From Streptomyces sp. Mut1 (lineage in GTDB: Bacteria; Actinomycetota; Actinomycetes; Streptomycetales; Streptomycetaceae): a DNA stretch of 64,000 bases. A program made the translations under genes and the position numbers. The DNA lies in the NCBI RefSeq assembly GCF_030719295.1, contig NZ_CP120997.1:558001-622000 (forward strand). Reading direction: 5' to 3'. Shown in pieces: positions 50,034-58,655 of this stretch. Position 1 is the first letter of the stretch. Each line of letters begins with the position of its first letter. A model generated the notes under the pieces. It was not told where the DNA came from. It saw only the letters and a program-made list of their open reading frames with translations, and did not search any database.

Positions 50034-50957
50034 ATGAGCACCCCCACTGGGCCCGCTTCCGGCCTGCCTGTACGAATGCCGCGACCTCGCCAGTCCGGAC
50101 GGCACCGCCGCCCGGAGCCCGTGGTCGCACCCGAGGGCGCTGCCGCGCTCGTTCTCGCCGTTCCCGGTACCCCTTCCTCGGAGAGCCGCAGTCTGGCCGA
50201 AGAGGTCATCAGCATCGCCCGTTCCGAGCTGCCCGGCCTCAACGCCCTGATCGGCTATGTCGACGGCGACGACGCCGAGTACCCGGCTCTCACCTCCGTG
50301 ATCGCGCATTCCGCCGCCGAGCGCACCGCGCGCTACGAGCAGGCGCTTGCCGTGGGCCGTGAGGTCGCCGAGCCCGAGGGCCCGGCCGCCGTGGTGGTTC
50401 CGCTGCTCGCGGGTCCGGACAGCGCGCTGGTGCAGCGGATACGTCTGGCGATCACCGACAGCGAGGCCCCGGCGGAGCTGACCGACGTGCTCGGTCCGCA
50501 CCCGCTGCTGGCCGAGGCGCTGCATGTGCGTCTGTCCGAGGCCGGGCTCGCCCGTGCGGACCGGGCCAGGCTGTTCACGGTGGCGACGGCCGCCGACGGG
50601 ATCGTGCTCGCCACGGTGGGCGGCGAGGAGGCCGTGCAGGCCGCGGGGATCACGGGCATGCTGCTGGCGGCCCGGCTCGCGGTGCCGGTGATGGCCGCCG
50701 CGCTGGACGTGGAGGGTTCGGTCGCCGCGATCGCCGAGCAGCTGAAGGGCTCCGGTTCGTTGCAGCTGGCGGTGGCTCCGTACCTGGTGGGTCCGGAGCT
50801 GGCGGACGGCCTGCTGGACGCCGCGGCGAAGGAGGCCGGCTGCGCGAGCGCCGAGCCGCTGGGCGCGTACCCGGCGATCGGCAAGCTGGTGCTGTCGATG
50901 TACACCTCGGCCCTGGGTATCGCTCCCCCGGTGCCGCAGGGGGCGCAGGCCCGCTGA
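50034..50957 (+). CDS. Sirohydrochlorin chelatase (CbiX)-like protein lacking metal ligands
   Basis: 307 residues in two similar halves, like class II chelatases (CbiX/SirB). The first strand reads AALVLAVPGTPSSES where active chelatases have an HGS motif, and the later VVVPLLAGPDSALVQ lacks the His found in the AGYH region of active enzymes. Both metal-binding histidines are therefore absent, so a binding or degenerate role is more likely than cobalt/iron insertion. ATG 50034 has no Shine-Dalgarno. It is convergent with the lactonase gene and no tetrapyrrole genes are nearby. Confidence 0.75.
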   Translation: MSTPTGPASGLPVRMPRPRQSGRHRRPEPVVAPEGAAALVLAVPGTPSSESRSLAEEVISIARSELPGLNALIGYVDGDDAEYPALTSVIAHSAAERTARYEQALAVGREVAEPEGPAAVVVPLLAGPDSALVQRIRLAITDSEAPAELTDVLGPHPLLAEALHVRLSEAGLARADRARLFTVATAADGIVLATVGGEEAVQAAGITGMLLAARLAVPVMAAALDVEGSVAAIAEQLKGSGSLQLAVAPYLVGPELADGLLDAAAKEAGCASAEPLGAYPAIGKLVLSMYTSALGIAPPVPQGAQAR

Positions 50958-50972
50958 TCCCATGGACGTGTG

Positions 50973-51010
50973 AGGCCCCGGTGGCGGACGGCAGTCCGCC
51001 ACCGGGGCCT
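50973..51010. terminator. Bidirectional hairpin terminator
   Basis: Perfect 17-bp stem (50973-50989 with 50994-51010) and 4-base loop between convergent stop codons. Confidence 0.88.
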
Positions 51011-51018
51011 AGGGCCGG

Positions 51019-52077
51019 TCAGGCGAAGATCACGCAGGAGGCCGCCGGGGCGTCCAGGGAGCCCCCGTGGACGGGGGTGCCGGTCTCCGGGTCCACGGTG
51101 AACCAGGCGATGTTCCCGCTGCGCTCGTTGGCCGCGTACAGCCGGCGCCCGGTGGGGTCGAGCGCGAGGTCGCGGGGCCAGTGCCCGCCGCAGCTCACGG
51201 TCGTGACCAGGGACGCCTGCTCGCCGGACGCGTCGAGCGCGAGTACGGAGATGCTGTCGTGGCCACGGTTGGCCGCCCACAGGAAGCGGCCGTCACGGGC
51301 GACGACGACCTCGGACGCGTAGCTCGCGCCGGTCACGCCGTCGGGCAGGACGGGTGTCTCGCCGACCGGTTCCAGAACGCCGGTGGCGGCGTCCCACCGG
51401 CACACGGTGAGGGTGGGCTCCAGCTCGTTCAGCACGTAGGCGTGGCGGCCCGAGGGGTGGAACGCCAGGTGGCGGGGGCCGGTGCCGGGGCGCAGCGCCG
51501 TCTCCCCGTGCGGGCGGAGTTCGCCGGTGGCCGGGTCGAACGCGTAGATCCGCACCGAGTCGGTGCCGAGGTCGACGGCGAGCACCCAGTTTTCCGACGG
51601 GTCGGGGAGCACCTGGTGGGCGTGCGGGCCCTGCTGGCGGTCCGCGACGGGGCCGCTGCCCTTGTGGGCGAGGACGGCCGCGACGGGGCCGAGCGCGCCG
51701 TCGTCGGTGACGGGCAGGACGCTGACGCTGCCCGAGCCGTAGTTGGCGGTGATCAGGCGGCCGGCCGCGAGGGCGAGGTGGGTGGGGCCGTCGCCGTCCA
51801 CCGGCCGGGTCGCACCGAGCGGGCGCGGGACGTCCCCGGTGATGTCGAGAGCGGCGGCCGCGCCGGGCTCGGTCTCGCTGACCGTGTAGAGGACGGTGCC
51901 GCCGGGACCTACGCCCCGGCCGAGCGCCAGGTAGGAGGGGTCGGGTACGGCGTCCGTCGCGCCGAGGACCGTGAGCGCCCCGGTCTCCTCGTCCACGGCG
52001 GCGACGGTGATACCCCGCCCGCCCGCCGAGGTGAACGACCCGATGAAGGCCCGGCCCGCGCCGTTGCTGCTGTCCAC
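51019..52077 (-). CDS. Lactonase family beta-propeller (6-phosphogluconolactonase-like)
   Basis: 352 residues, seven-bladed propeller of the YbhE/3-carboxymuconate cyclase family. Typical blocks: AFIGSFTSAGGRGITVAAVD, LITANYGSGSVSVLPV, GPHAHQVLPDPSENWVLAVDLG, GTGPRHLAFHPSGRHAYVLNEL, and LWAANRGHDSISVL with GHWPRDLALDPTGRRLYAAN. Members hydrolyse sugar lactones such as 6-phosphogluconolactone. GTG 52077 follows AGGAG. A DasR-type palindrome lies 81 bp upstream, so amino-sugar control is possible. Confidence 0.9.
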   Translation of the reverse strand: MDSSNGAGRAFIGSFTSAGGRGITVAAVDEETGALTVLGATDAVPDPSYLALGRGVGPGGTVLYTVSETEPGAAAALDITGDVPRPLGATRPVDGDGPTHLALAAGRLITANYGSGSVSVLPVTDDGALGPVAAVLAHKGSGPVADRQQGPHAHQVLPDPSENWVLAVDLGTDSVRIYAFDPATGELRPHGETALRPGTGPRHLAFHPSGRHAYVLNELEPTLTVCRWDAATGVLEPVGETPVLPDGVTGASYASEVVVARDGRFLWAANRGHDSISVLALDASGEQASLVTTVSCGGHWPRDLALDPTGRRLYAANERSGNIAWFTVDPETGTPVHGGSLDAPAASCVIFA

Positions 52078-52157
52078 CGCACTGCTCCTCTCCGCCGACT
52101 GATCACGGCGGTCCCGGCCGTCGTGATCTTCCGCCGCGACGGTAGCAGTGCCCGGCG

Positions 52158-52169
52158 TGGTCCAGACCA
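52158..52169 (-). promoter_or_regulatory. DasR-type (dre) site upstream of the lactonase gene
   Basis: TGGTCCAGACCA is a perfect 12-bp palindrome and matches the dre core TGGTCTAGACCA except for one central base. On the minus strand its TTGGTC could double as a -35 with TACCGT (52144-52139) as -10 after 20 bases. An imperfect hairpin (52101-52128) sits in the leader. Confidence 0.6.
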
Positions 52170-52205
52170 AGGGTGCCGGATCGTGGGACGCCTCGGGCCG
52201 CCGGA

Positions 52206-53777
52206 TCAGGCGGTGGCGCCCAGGGGCGCGCGCGGCGGGCTGTGCAGCGGGGCGGCGAGTTCGGCGAGCGCGCGCTCCAGGCCGTGCAGGTGGGCGAGGG
52301 CGGGCTCGGTCACCGCGGGGTGCGCCGGGAGGGCCGCGGCGACCGTGGTGCGGGCGGGCCGCCCCGGGGCGGTCAGCGCCTCCACCGCGCTCTCGACGCG
52401 CCAGCAGGCGGCGGCGAGGCGGGCATCGTGCGAGGCCTCCGGGTCGGCGGCGACAAAGGCCAGTCCGCGTACCTCGCGCGCGCAGTCGTCGAGCAGCGCG
52501 AGCACGTGCCGTGCCCGTCGCTTGCGGGCCCGCAGCGGGTTGAGCGGGTGCACCAGCGGGGCGAGCGACAGGCGCACCCTGCCGAGGATCGCCTCCAGTT
52601 CGGCAACGCTCCGGTGCGGGTCGGCGTCCGCGCTCCCGGCGAGCCGGGCGGCGGCCCGCGCCGTGCAGGTGTGGACGCAGCGCAGCGCCCGCTCCACCCA
52701 TGCCTCGGTCACCGCGTGCGTGGTCACCGGAAGCACGAACATCACCGCCAGCAGGGCGCCGGCCGCCCCGGCCGTCGTCTCCGTCACCCGCAGGACGAGC
52801 AGATCCGTGTCGAGCACGCCGAGCAGCCCGTACAGCATGCTCGCCATCACGGTCACGGCCAGCATCATCCAGGTGTAGGAGACCGCGGCGGTGTAGAAGA
52901 TGCCGAACACGCTCAGCGCCACGACCAGCGCGGCCACGACGGGCTCGTGGTGCAGCGGCACCGCGACGGCGAAGCCCAGGCCGATCCCGAGGACCGTCCC
53001 CAGGAAGCGCCGGAAGCCGCGCACGATGGTCTCGCCCCGCGAGGTCGTGGCCACGAACACCCACCAGGTGGCTCCGACCGCCCAGTACCAGCGCTGGTCG
53101 GAGAGCACCTGGCCCGCCATCAGCGCGAACGCGGCCCCCGACGTCGCCTGCACGGCCTGCCGCGTCGTGATCCGCCCGAGCCCCGCTCCCCCGGTGGGCG
53201 GGGCGACGGCCACGGGCGCCGCGAGCCGCCGCTCGTAGCACCACACACCGAACCGCACCACAGACGACGCGGCCAGCGACAGCAGTACGGCCGCGTACAG
53301 CTCGGGCAGCCGGCCCGGCACGGTGTGCAGGAACTGGGCCGAGAAGTAGGACATGAAGGCGAACACTCCGAGCGAGTGCCCGCGAGGTCCCCACCGCCGC
53401 GCGTACACACCCGCCCCCACGACAGCGAGGAACGCCAGGCCGCGGGCGACGGGCAGATCGTGCAGTACGGCGGCGAGCGCGAGCACCGGGAAGCCCACGA
53501 CGGGGAGAAGCGCGGTCGTCGCCGCCTGCCCGCGCACCGTCGCGTCGGTCACCGTGAACAGCGCGAGCAGCGCGGCCAGGCCACCGGCGATGGCCGCCAC
53601 CAGTGAGTGCCCGGCCGCCCCGCACAGCGCGACGGCGAGCCCGATGCCGAGTACGGCCCGGGACGCGAACCGGAGCCGGATCCGCCCCGGATCCGGTGCC
53701 ACGAACGCCCTCTTCAGCAAGTTGCCCCGCCCCTTCTTCGCACCTGGACCAGCCCAGACATGAGAAAGGCGCCGCAT
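52206..53777 (-). CDS. FUSC-family membrane protein (aromatic acid exporter-like)
   Basis: About 523 residues. Two blocks of transmembrane helices (GIGLAVALCGAAGHSLVAA onward, and FALMAGQVLSDQRWYWAVGA onward) flank a cytosolic middle part; the second has the FUSC signature TTSRGETIVRGFRRFLGTVLG. Relatives (AaeB, YccC) export aromatic acids. A soluble helical domain forms the C-terminus. ATG 53777 has AGAGG close upstream; ATG 53804 is a possible leaderless start. A TTGAACC inverted repeat lies in the promoter. Confidence 0.87.
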   Translation of the reverse strand: MRRLSHVWAGPGAKKGRGNLLKRAFVAPDPGRIRLRFASRAVLGIGLAVALCGAAGHSLVAAIAGGLAALLALFTVTDATVRGQAATTALLPVVGFPVLALAAVLHDLPVARGLAFLAVVGAGVYARRWGPRGHSLGVFAFMSYFSAQFLHTVPGRLPELYAAVLLSLAASSVVRFGVWCYERRLAAPVAVAPPTGGAGLGRITTRQAVQATSGAAFALMAGQVLSDQRWYWAVGATWWVFVATTSRGETIVRGFRRFLGTVLGIGLGFAVAVPLHHEPVVAALVVALSVFGIFYTAAVSYTWMMLAVTVMASMLYGLLGVLDTDLLVLRVTETTAGAAGALLAVMFVLPVTTHAVTEAWVERALRCVHTCTARAAARLAGSADADPHRSVAELEAILGRVRLSLAPLVHPLNPLRARKRRARHVLALLDDCAREVRGLAFVAADPEASHDARLAAACWRVESAVEALTAPGRPARTTVAAALPAHPAVTEPALAHLHGLERALAELAAPLHSPPRAPLGATA

Positions 53778-53836
53778 GGGTCCTCTCGGGACCCGCAGCG
53801 CCATTGACTGACATATCTGAGCATCTGACGGGCGAA

Positions 53837-53867
53837 TGGTTCAAACGGGGCCCGATTCATTGAACCA
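53837..53867. promoter_or_regulatory. Inverted repeat TGGTTCAA/TTGAACCA upstream of the FUSC gene
   Basis: Perfect 8-bp arms (53837-53844 and 53860-53867) with a 15-base spacer. The arm read on the minus strand, TTGAAC, could be the -35 of the FUSC gene. Likely an operator; regulator unknown. Confidence 0.45.
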
Positions 53868-53985
53868 ATGGCACAGAATCCGGTGGCCCATCTCGGCCGC
53901 GGCAGAGCCAACGGACCAGCCCCGCGCGAACGGCCGCGCGAACGGCCGCCGCCTCGGAGCCGCGGCAGCCGGCCCGCCCGGCCCC

Positions 53986-55404
53986 TCAGGTCCAGGAGGT
54001 GAACGGCGGGCGGGCGGGAGCGGGGCCGAGCGTGGTGGTCCCGGGCTCGGCACGGTGTCCGAGCCCGGTCCGGTACGCGTTCAGCGCCTCCTCCGTACGG
54101 CCCTCGTGGCGCATCAGGTCGCCGAGGAGCCGGCAGATGTCCGCGAGGTCTCCGGCGGCTCCGGTCTGTTCGAGCAGGGAGAGCGCGGTGGCGTAGTGCA
54201 GCTCGGCGGACTCGGCGTCGCCGGCCTCCTCGGCGATCAGCCCGAGCAATCGGTGGGCCCCGCCGGCGTGCAGCGCGCCGCGGCCGTGCTGGAGGCCGAC
54301 CAGCAGGCTCCCCAGCAGCTCCGCCGCCTGCGCCGACTTCCCGCTCCTGCGCAGGACGTCGGCGAGTTCGACCTCCACCTGGGAGACGTACAGGGCCGCG
54401 CGCTTGGAGACCAGCATCGAGCGGGCGGTCCGCAGCGCCGCCTCCGCCTGGACGAGGTCGCCGTCCTGGGCGCAGACGTAGCCCCGCATCCAGTGGCAGT
54501 GGGCGAGTTCGGTGCGGATCTGCAGTTGTTCGTAGAGCTCGGTGGCCCGTGCCAACGAGGTCTGGGCGGCGTCGGCCCTGCCTTCGGCGATCAGAGTGCG
54601 GGCCACGGTGCGGTGCATGCCGGCGACGAGTGCGGGGTCGGACACCTGGGGCACCAGGGCGAGCGCGAGTTCGGCGGCCTGCGCGGCTCGGGCGTGGGCG
54701 CCCATGTCCATGTACGGGGCGATCGAGGCCGTGTACAGCTGGAGCAGCGCGCCCGGATCGTGCAGCCCCGATGTGTTCAGCTCGTCGATCGCGCTTTCCA
54801 GCAGATAGCAGGAGTAGCGCAGTTCGCCCGCCAGGTAGTGCGCGATCGACCTGCCCCGGACCGCACGCGCGCGGGCCGGGAGGGGTTCGCGGGCCAGTGC
54901 GAGTTCGGCCGCCTCGAACCGGCCGACGGCCTCGGCGAGCTCGCCCGTCTCCAGGGCGCATTCCCCGAGGCCGGTGAGCGCGGCTCCCCGCTCCAGGGCG
55001 AGTTCGTACTCGTCGGCCCTGCGCAGGATCTCCTCGTAGGCGGCCCGCGCGTCCGCGGCGTCGCCCACCGCCAGCACCCGCTGCGCGTCGGCGAGCCCGC
55101 CACGCAGGTCCGCGACGAGATGGGTGGGCCGGCCCGTGGCGAGTTCCTCCTCGGCGACCCCGAGCCGCTCGGCGATGTGCCGCAGAGCGGCCTCGGAGGG
55201 CCGCACCTTGCCGGCCTCCAGAGTCGAGACGTACGCGGCGGTGTACTCGGGCTCGGCAAGCTGCCGCTGGGTCAGCCGACGCTCCTTGCGCAGGCGCTTC
55301 ACCCGCCGGCCGATCGCCGCGGGGTCCCTCGGCTCCTCCGGCCGCCCGGCCTCGGAGCGGGTCGTTCCGTCACTGTTGACCGATACTCCGTCGGCTCGCG
55401 CCAT
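53986..55404 (-). CDS. XRE-type helix-turn-helix protein with TPR repeats
   Basis: 472 residues. N-terminal HTH: AIGRRVKRLRKERRLTQRQLA, then AAYVSTLEAGKVRPSEAALRHIAERLG. The rest is tetratricopeptide-like helices (for example ALERGAALTGLGECALETGELAEAV, ADICRLLGDLMRHEGRTEEALNAYRTGLG), as in PlcR/Rgg-like or AfsR-tail regulators that may bind peptides. ATG 55404 has GAGAGG five bases upstream. It is transcribed towards the FUSC gene and 180 bp away, with an inverted repeat in between, so it is a candidate regulator of it. Confidence 0.88.
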   Translation of the reverse strand: MARADGVSVNSDGTTRSEAGRPEEPRDPAAIGRRVKRLRKERRLTQRQLAEPEYTAAYVSTLEAGKVRPSEAALRHIAERLGVAEEELATGRPTHLVADLRGGLADAQRVLAVGDAADARAAYEEILRRADEYELALERGAALTGLGECALETGELAEAVGRFEAAELALAREPLPARARAVRGRSIAHYLAGELRYSCYLLESAIDELNTSGLHDPGALLQLYTASIAPYMDMGAHARAAQAAELALALVPQVSDPALVAGMHRTVARTLIAEGRADAAQTSLARATELYEQLQIRTELAHCHWMRGYVCAQDGDLVQAEAALRTARSMLVSKRAALYVSQVEVELADVLRRSGKSAQAAELLGSLLVGLQHGRGALHAGGAHRLLGLIAEEAGDAESAELHYATALSLLEQTGAAGDLADICRLLGDLMRHEGRTEEALNAYRTGLGHRAEPGTTTLGPAPARPPFTSWT

Positions 55405-55827
55405 GACAGCCTCTCGTCTCTCGTCCACCGGTGGATCGGCCCCGTCCGGTGTCCGGACTCACCGCCCGCGGCGACTCGCATATTCCCATAGGCGCCGGCG
55501 CCCGCCGGGACCGTGGAGCGGCGCCCCCGTCCGATCGGTCGCGGCACGGCCAGTTACCCAAATGCAACCTCCCGAGCACCCCCTGCCCCGTTGTGCGGCT
55601 CCCTTCGCAGAACCTAAGTTAAACGGCGCATCAAGCATATTGAACCCAGGACTTATTTCGGAACGGGTGCGGGGGCGCCGAGTTCGGGCACGGCGGGTCT
55701 CGGCGGATGGCCGCATCGCGCCGGACCGGCCGTTCCGGCTCGCCCGTGACGAGAGCCCCCCTGCCCGTCCGCATGCCGTCGCCCGCCCCGCATCACTTCC
55801 GAGCCGGACACCAGAGTGAGGATTGAC
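55405..55827. other. Intergenic region with an AT-rich island
   Basis: 423 bp between the HTH-TPR gene and the divergent M64 gene. Bases 55605-55660 are notably AT-rich for this genome and include TTGAACCC (55640-55647), similar to the TTGAACC arms near the FUSC gene. Promoters for both flanking genes are expected here, but I cannot fix -35/-10 pairs. Confidence 0.35.
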
Positions 55828-57169
55828 ATGCACACAAAGAGGACGGCCGCCATATCCATGAGCGTCGCGCTCATGGCCGCCCTGGGGGCGGCTCTCGCCG
55901 CTCCCGCGTCGGCCGCGGACCCGGAGCCCACAAGGGAACCGCGCGTCGGCGTCGAGTACTTCCCCGAGCCGGGCGGCGCGGGGCACCGGACCGAGGTCCC
56001 GCTCCGCACGGAGACGGGGCGCGTCCGCGGCCCGGAGCACGGCGCCCGCCGCTTCGACGACGGACGGGGCCGTCGGCCGGCTGTCCGTGACCGGCTCCTC
56101 GGACGACCGGCTCGACGTGGTGATCGTCGGCGACGGCTACACGGCCGGCGAGCAGGACGCCTTCCACTCCGCGGCCGCCGCCAAGTGGGCGGACATCACC
56201 GCCATCGAGCCCTACGCCAGCTACCAGGGCCTGATGAACGTGTGGACGGTGGACGCGGTCTCCGCCGAGTCCGGCATCAGCGGGGACCCCACCGCCGACG
56301 TCGTCAAGGACACCGCTCTCGGCAGCTACTTCTGGTGCTCGCAGACCGAGCGGCTGATCTGCGCCGACATCGACAAGGTCGCGTCGTACGCGGCGAAGGC
56401 GCCGGACGCCGACCTGGTCGTCGTCGTCTCCCACTCGACGAAGTACGGCGGCGCCGGCTACTCGGGCCTGGAGGCCGAGGGCTACCCGTTCGACGGCGTC
56501 TCGACCCTGTCGTCGGACAACGAGCAGTCGAGCATGATCGCCGCGCATGAAATGGCCCATTCGGTGGGCCTGCTGGCGGACGAGTACACCTATGACAGCT
56601 ACGGCACCTGGACGGGCGGCGAGCTCCCGGACATCAACTCCAGCATTCTCACCGCGGGGCAGATGGCCGCCGGCCGGAGCAAGTGGTACCGATGGCTCGG
56701 CGAGGCCGATCCCACGGGCGGCACCGTCGGCACGTACGAGGGCAGCAGCTACTACCCGTTCGGGATCTACCGCCCGACCGCCAACTCGATCATGCGGGCC
56801 CTGGACGTCAGCGAATTCAACCTCCCCGGGCGCGAGGCCATGATCGCGGGCTTCTACCGCGAGGCCAACGTGCTGAGCAGCAGCACACCCACGGGCTCCA
56901 CGGTCCTCAGGACCGACCGGATCAAGGTGACGCGGGCCGCGCTCACCGGACTGGCGGCGCCGGAACTGCGCTGGTACGTCGACGGGGTCCGGGTGAAGCG
57001 CGCCCAGGGCCTCACCGCCGCCCCCGCCCAGCTGGGCGTGCCCAAGGACGGCAGGACGCACACGGTCACCGTCGAGTCGGTGGACCGTACGAAGTCGATC
57101 CGCGACCCCAAGGTCCTCGCCGAGGCCACCGAGCGGCTGACCTGGAAGGTCAAGGCGTCCCGCCGGTAG
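55828..57169 (+). pseudogene. M64-family secreted metallopeptidase interrupted by a frameshift
   Basis: The gene starts at ATG 55828 (GAGG upstream) with a clear signal peptide (AAISMSVALMAALGAALAAPASA) and continues with VGVEYFPEPGG and TEVPLRTETG. The peptidase domain is in another frame from about 56020: RLDVVIVGDGYTAGEQDAF, then the zinc site AAHEMAHSVGLLADEYTY. Removing one G from the GGGG run at 56016-56019 joins both frames into TETGASAARSTAPAASTTDG. So there is an extra base, through mutation or sequencing error. Translation from GTG 56087 alone would yield a 360-residue domain without a signal peptide. All catalytic residues are intact. Confidence 0.8.
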
Positions 57170-57263
57170 AACACCGCCGGGTCCGAGATGCGGGGCAGCC
57201 GGCCGCCGTGCGGACCCGTCCGTGCGGCCGGCTCCGTCCGCCGGCCACCGGGGACGCGGCGGA

Positions 57264-57297
57264 CCGTCGCGGGACGGGGCAACCCGTCCCGCGACGG
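57264..57297 (+). terminator. Hairpin terminator after the M64 gene
   Basis: Perfect 15-bp stem (57264-57278 with 57283-57297), GCAA tetraloop. Confidence 0.8.
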
Positions 57298-57351
57298 CCG
57301 TCGTGGCGGGAGTGACGCCCTGACCGCACGGGGCGAGCCCGATGGCGCCTC

Positions 57352-57402
57352 TGGTCTAGACATGTCAAGTTGCCATCGCTACGCTCACCCTTGGTCTAGA
57401 CC
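57352..57402 (+). promoter_or_regulatory. Two DasR-type (dre) sites upstream of the LPMO gene
   Basis: TGGTCTAGACA (57352-57362) and TGGTCTAGACC (57392-57402) are exactly 40 bp apart. Both contain TGGTCTAGAC, the core of the DasR responsive element found at chitin and GlcNAc genes. The downstream copy probably covers the -10 region; TTGCCA (57370-57375) may be the -35. Confidence 0.75.
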
Positions 57403-57445
57403 GCAGCACTCTCCGGACATCACCCCACATCTCCAGGAGCGACGT

Positions 57446-58036
57446 ATGCGCAGAAAGATCACTTCCTTACTGGCCGGCCTGGGGCTGGTCGGCGCGGCCC
57501 TGCTGGCCACCTCGGGCACCGCCCAGAGCCACGGCTACACCGACTCCCCGATCAGCCGTCAGCAGCTCTGCGGGATCGGCACCGTCAAGCACTGCGGGCA
57601 GATCCAGTGGGAGCCGCCGAGCGTCGAGGGTCCCAAGGGGTTCCCCACCCGCGGCCCGGCCGACGGCCACATCTGCTCGGGCGGCATCGGCCGCTTCTCC
57701 GAACTGGACGACCCTCGCGGCGGAGCCTGGCCCGCCACGCAGGTCACGGCCGGTCAGAACTACACCTTCAACTGGCGGATCGAGGCCCGCCACGCCACGA
57801 CCGACTTCCGCTACTACATCACCAAGGACGGCTACGACCCCACCCAGCCGCTCACCCGGGCCGACCTGGAGCCGCAGCCGTTCCTGACCGTGCCCTTCGG
57901 CGGGAAGCTGCCGGGTTCGACGGTCAGCCATTCCGGCACGCTGCCGCAGAAGTCCGGCAAGCACCTGATCCTCGGTGTCTGGACGATCTCCGACACGGGC
58001 AACGCCTTCTACGCCTGCTCCGACGTCCAGTTCTGA
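57446..58036 (+). CDS. AA10 lytic polysaccharide monooxygenase (chitin-binding type); TTA codon
   Basis: 196 residues. A signal peptide (ITSLLAGLGLVGAALLATSGTAQS) is expected to be cut before His29 (HGYTDSPISRQQLCG), which becomes the N-terminal copper ligand; the second His of the brace is His116 in RIEARHATTDFRYY. Disulfide cysteines are present (LCGIG, HCGQ, HICSGG, YACSD). There is no extra binding module. Members cleave crystalline chitin or cellulose oxidatively; dre sites favour chitin. ATG 57446 has AGGAG upstream. Codon 8 is TTA, making it bldA-dependent. Confidence 0.95.
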   Translation: MRRKITSLLAGLGLVGAALLATSGTAQSHGYTDSPISRQQLCGIGTVKHCGQIQWEPPSVEGPKGFPTRGPADGHICSGGIGRFSELDDPRGGAWPATQVTAGQNYTFNWRIEARHATTDFRYYITKDGYDPTQPLTRADLEPQPFLTVPFGGKLPGSTVSHSGTLPQKSGKHLILGVWTISDTGNAFYACSDVQF

Positions 58037-58046
58037 CGTCCGGCCC

Positions 58047-58079
58047 GTGCCCCGCGCCACCCGCCCGTGCGCGGGGCAC
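58047..58079 (+). terminator. Hairpin terminator after the LPMO gene
   Basis: Perfect 11-bp stem (58047-58057 with 58069-58079), 11-base loop. Confidence 0.7.
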
Positions 58080-58172
58080 ATCCGGCCGAGACAACGGCAG
58101 GGCGGCCTGGCGCACACATAGGCCGTTGGTACAGTCGCTGGCCCGAACGACACCGAAAGAGGCCGGCGAAGC

Positions 58173-58655
58173 ATGGCGGTGGACGCACTCGACACCCGTA
58201 TCCTGCGACTGCTCATCGAACAGCCGCAGACGAGCGTGCGCGAGTACGCGCGCATCCTGGCCATCGCCCGGGGCACCCTGCAGGCCCGGATCGACCGGCT
58301 GGAACGGGACGGTGTGATCACCGGGAGCGGTCCCTTCCTCTCCCCCGCCGCGCTCGGCCACCCGGTCCTGGCCTTCGTGCACCTGGAGGTCACGCAGGGA
58401 CACCTCGACGACGTCGGCGAGGCGCTCGCCGCCGTGCCGGAGATCGTCGAGGCCTTCTCGACCACGGGCGGCGGCGACCTGCTGACCCGGGTCGTCGCGC
58501 GGGACAACGGGCACCTGGAGGACGTCATCCAGCGACTCATCCGGCTGCCCGGCGTGGTCAGGACCCGCACCGATGTGGCGCTGCGCGAACGCGTGCCGCA
58601 CCGGCTGCTGCCCCTGGTCGAGTCCGTGGGCCGGGCCGCGGCCGGCGGCCGGTGA
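58173..58655 (+). CDS. Lrp/AsnC-family transcriptional regulator
   Basis: 160 residues. HTH: LDTRILRLLIEQPQTSVREYARILAI with GTLQARIDRLERDGVITG; the RAM effector domain follows (GHPVLAFVHLEVTQGHLDDV, EAFSTTGGGDLLTRVVARD, LPGVVRTRTDVALRERV). Such proteins sense amino acids or related metabolites. ATG 58173 has a distant GAGG. Neighbours give no obvious target. A dehydrogenase or amino-acid gene is not adjacent. Confidence 0.92.
   Translation: MAVDALDTRILRLLIEQPQTSVREYARILAIARGTLQARIDRLERDGVITGSGPFLSPAALGHPVLAFVHLEVTQGHLDDVGEALAAVPEIVEAFSTTGGGDLLTRVVARDNGHLEDVIQRLIRLPGVVRTRTDVALRERVPHRLLPLVESVGRAAAGGR

Noticed and set aside
55605..55660. AT-rich island as a sign of horizontal transfer
   Set aside because: It is only about 55 bp and lies between divergent genes, so a promoter region explains it.
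56087..57169. M64 domain read as an independent gene from GTG 56087
   Set aside because: No ribosome site or signal peptide, and the upstream frame supplies a matching N-terminus up to a G run; a frameshift explains it better.
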